DNA of 64,000 nucleotides from Psococerastis gibbosa (taxonomy: Eukaryota; Arthropoda; Insecta; Psocodea; Psocidae), in NCBI GenBank assembly GCA_963971405.1, contig OZ020488.1:1860001-1924000 (forward strand), written 5' to 3'. Below, piece after piece: positions 63,844 through 64,000 of this stretch. Position numbers and translations under genes: made by a program. Numbering within the stretch: position 1 is the first letter of the stretch; each line of letters begins with the position of its first letter. Under the pieces are notes generated by a model that had not been told where the DNA came from, searched no databases, and saw only the letters and a program-made list of their open reading frames with translations.

Positions 63844-64000
63844 GTGAGGAAAGTTGTGTACAGTTAAGCAGTACTGTTGGTAGAGTTCTGGACTATGTAA
63901 CGGTAGATCGGTATTCGAGGCTAGTCATAGAAACAAAAATTTTCCGCAGGGGTCATCATCAGGAGTCAGGTACAGTTGCTAGTTACTTCGCTTAGGTGCC

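Overview
This window is from the nuclear genome of an animal, most likely an arthropod. It contains an intron-rich piRNA-pathway gene, many eukaryotic transposon families (PIF/Harbinger-like, hAT-like and piggyBac-like non-autonomous elements, non-LTR and Penelope-like retrotransposon relics, tRNA-derived SINEs), and TTAGG-like motifs inside a satellite. There are no operons and no bacterial signals. The species cannot be named from the sequence.

Layout. 1-9346 is non-coding DNA packed with transposon relics. 9347-23951 is the outstanding object: a nearly perfect 14.6-kb palindrome. Each 7.3-kb arm carries a 101-residue OB-fold-like protein gene followed by a 1326-residue family-B DNA polymerase gene with zinc fingers. 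The arms meet at one unpaired base (16650) inside a TTAGG-rich satellite. 23952-44990 is gene-poor: two tRNA-like sequences (one in a hairpin with a pol III-type terminator), SINEs, hairpin MITEs, a CR1-like reverse transcriptase remnant and a 170-bp satellite. 45001-63843 and beyond is the host gene TDRD12 (Tudor-domain DEAD-box-like helicase, Yb family). All 15 visible coding exons join in frame with GT-AG introns, and the gene runs off the right edge. Its introns hold nested transposons, a decayed duplicate of one exon and a displaced copy of the end of another.

How the parts work together. In the palindromic element both genes start behind near-identical ~100-bp leader/promoter modules, which suggests co-expression of a small replication module (candidate ssDNA-binding protein plus polymerase). 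No integrase, transposase, capsid or packaging ATPase is visible in either arm. It may therefore be a self-replicating linear element or invertron-like relic, captured as a tail-to-tail inverted dimer. TDRD12 acts in piRNA amplification that silences transposons. The nearness of the palindrome, whose read-through transcript would be double-stranded, is suggestive only.

All calls come from reading the sequence. No database search was made.
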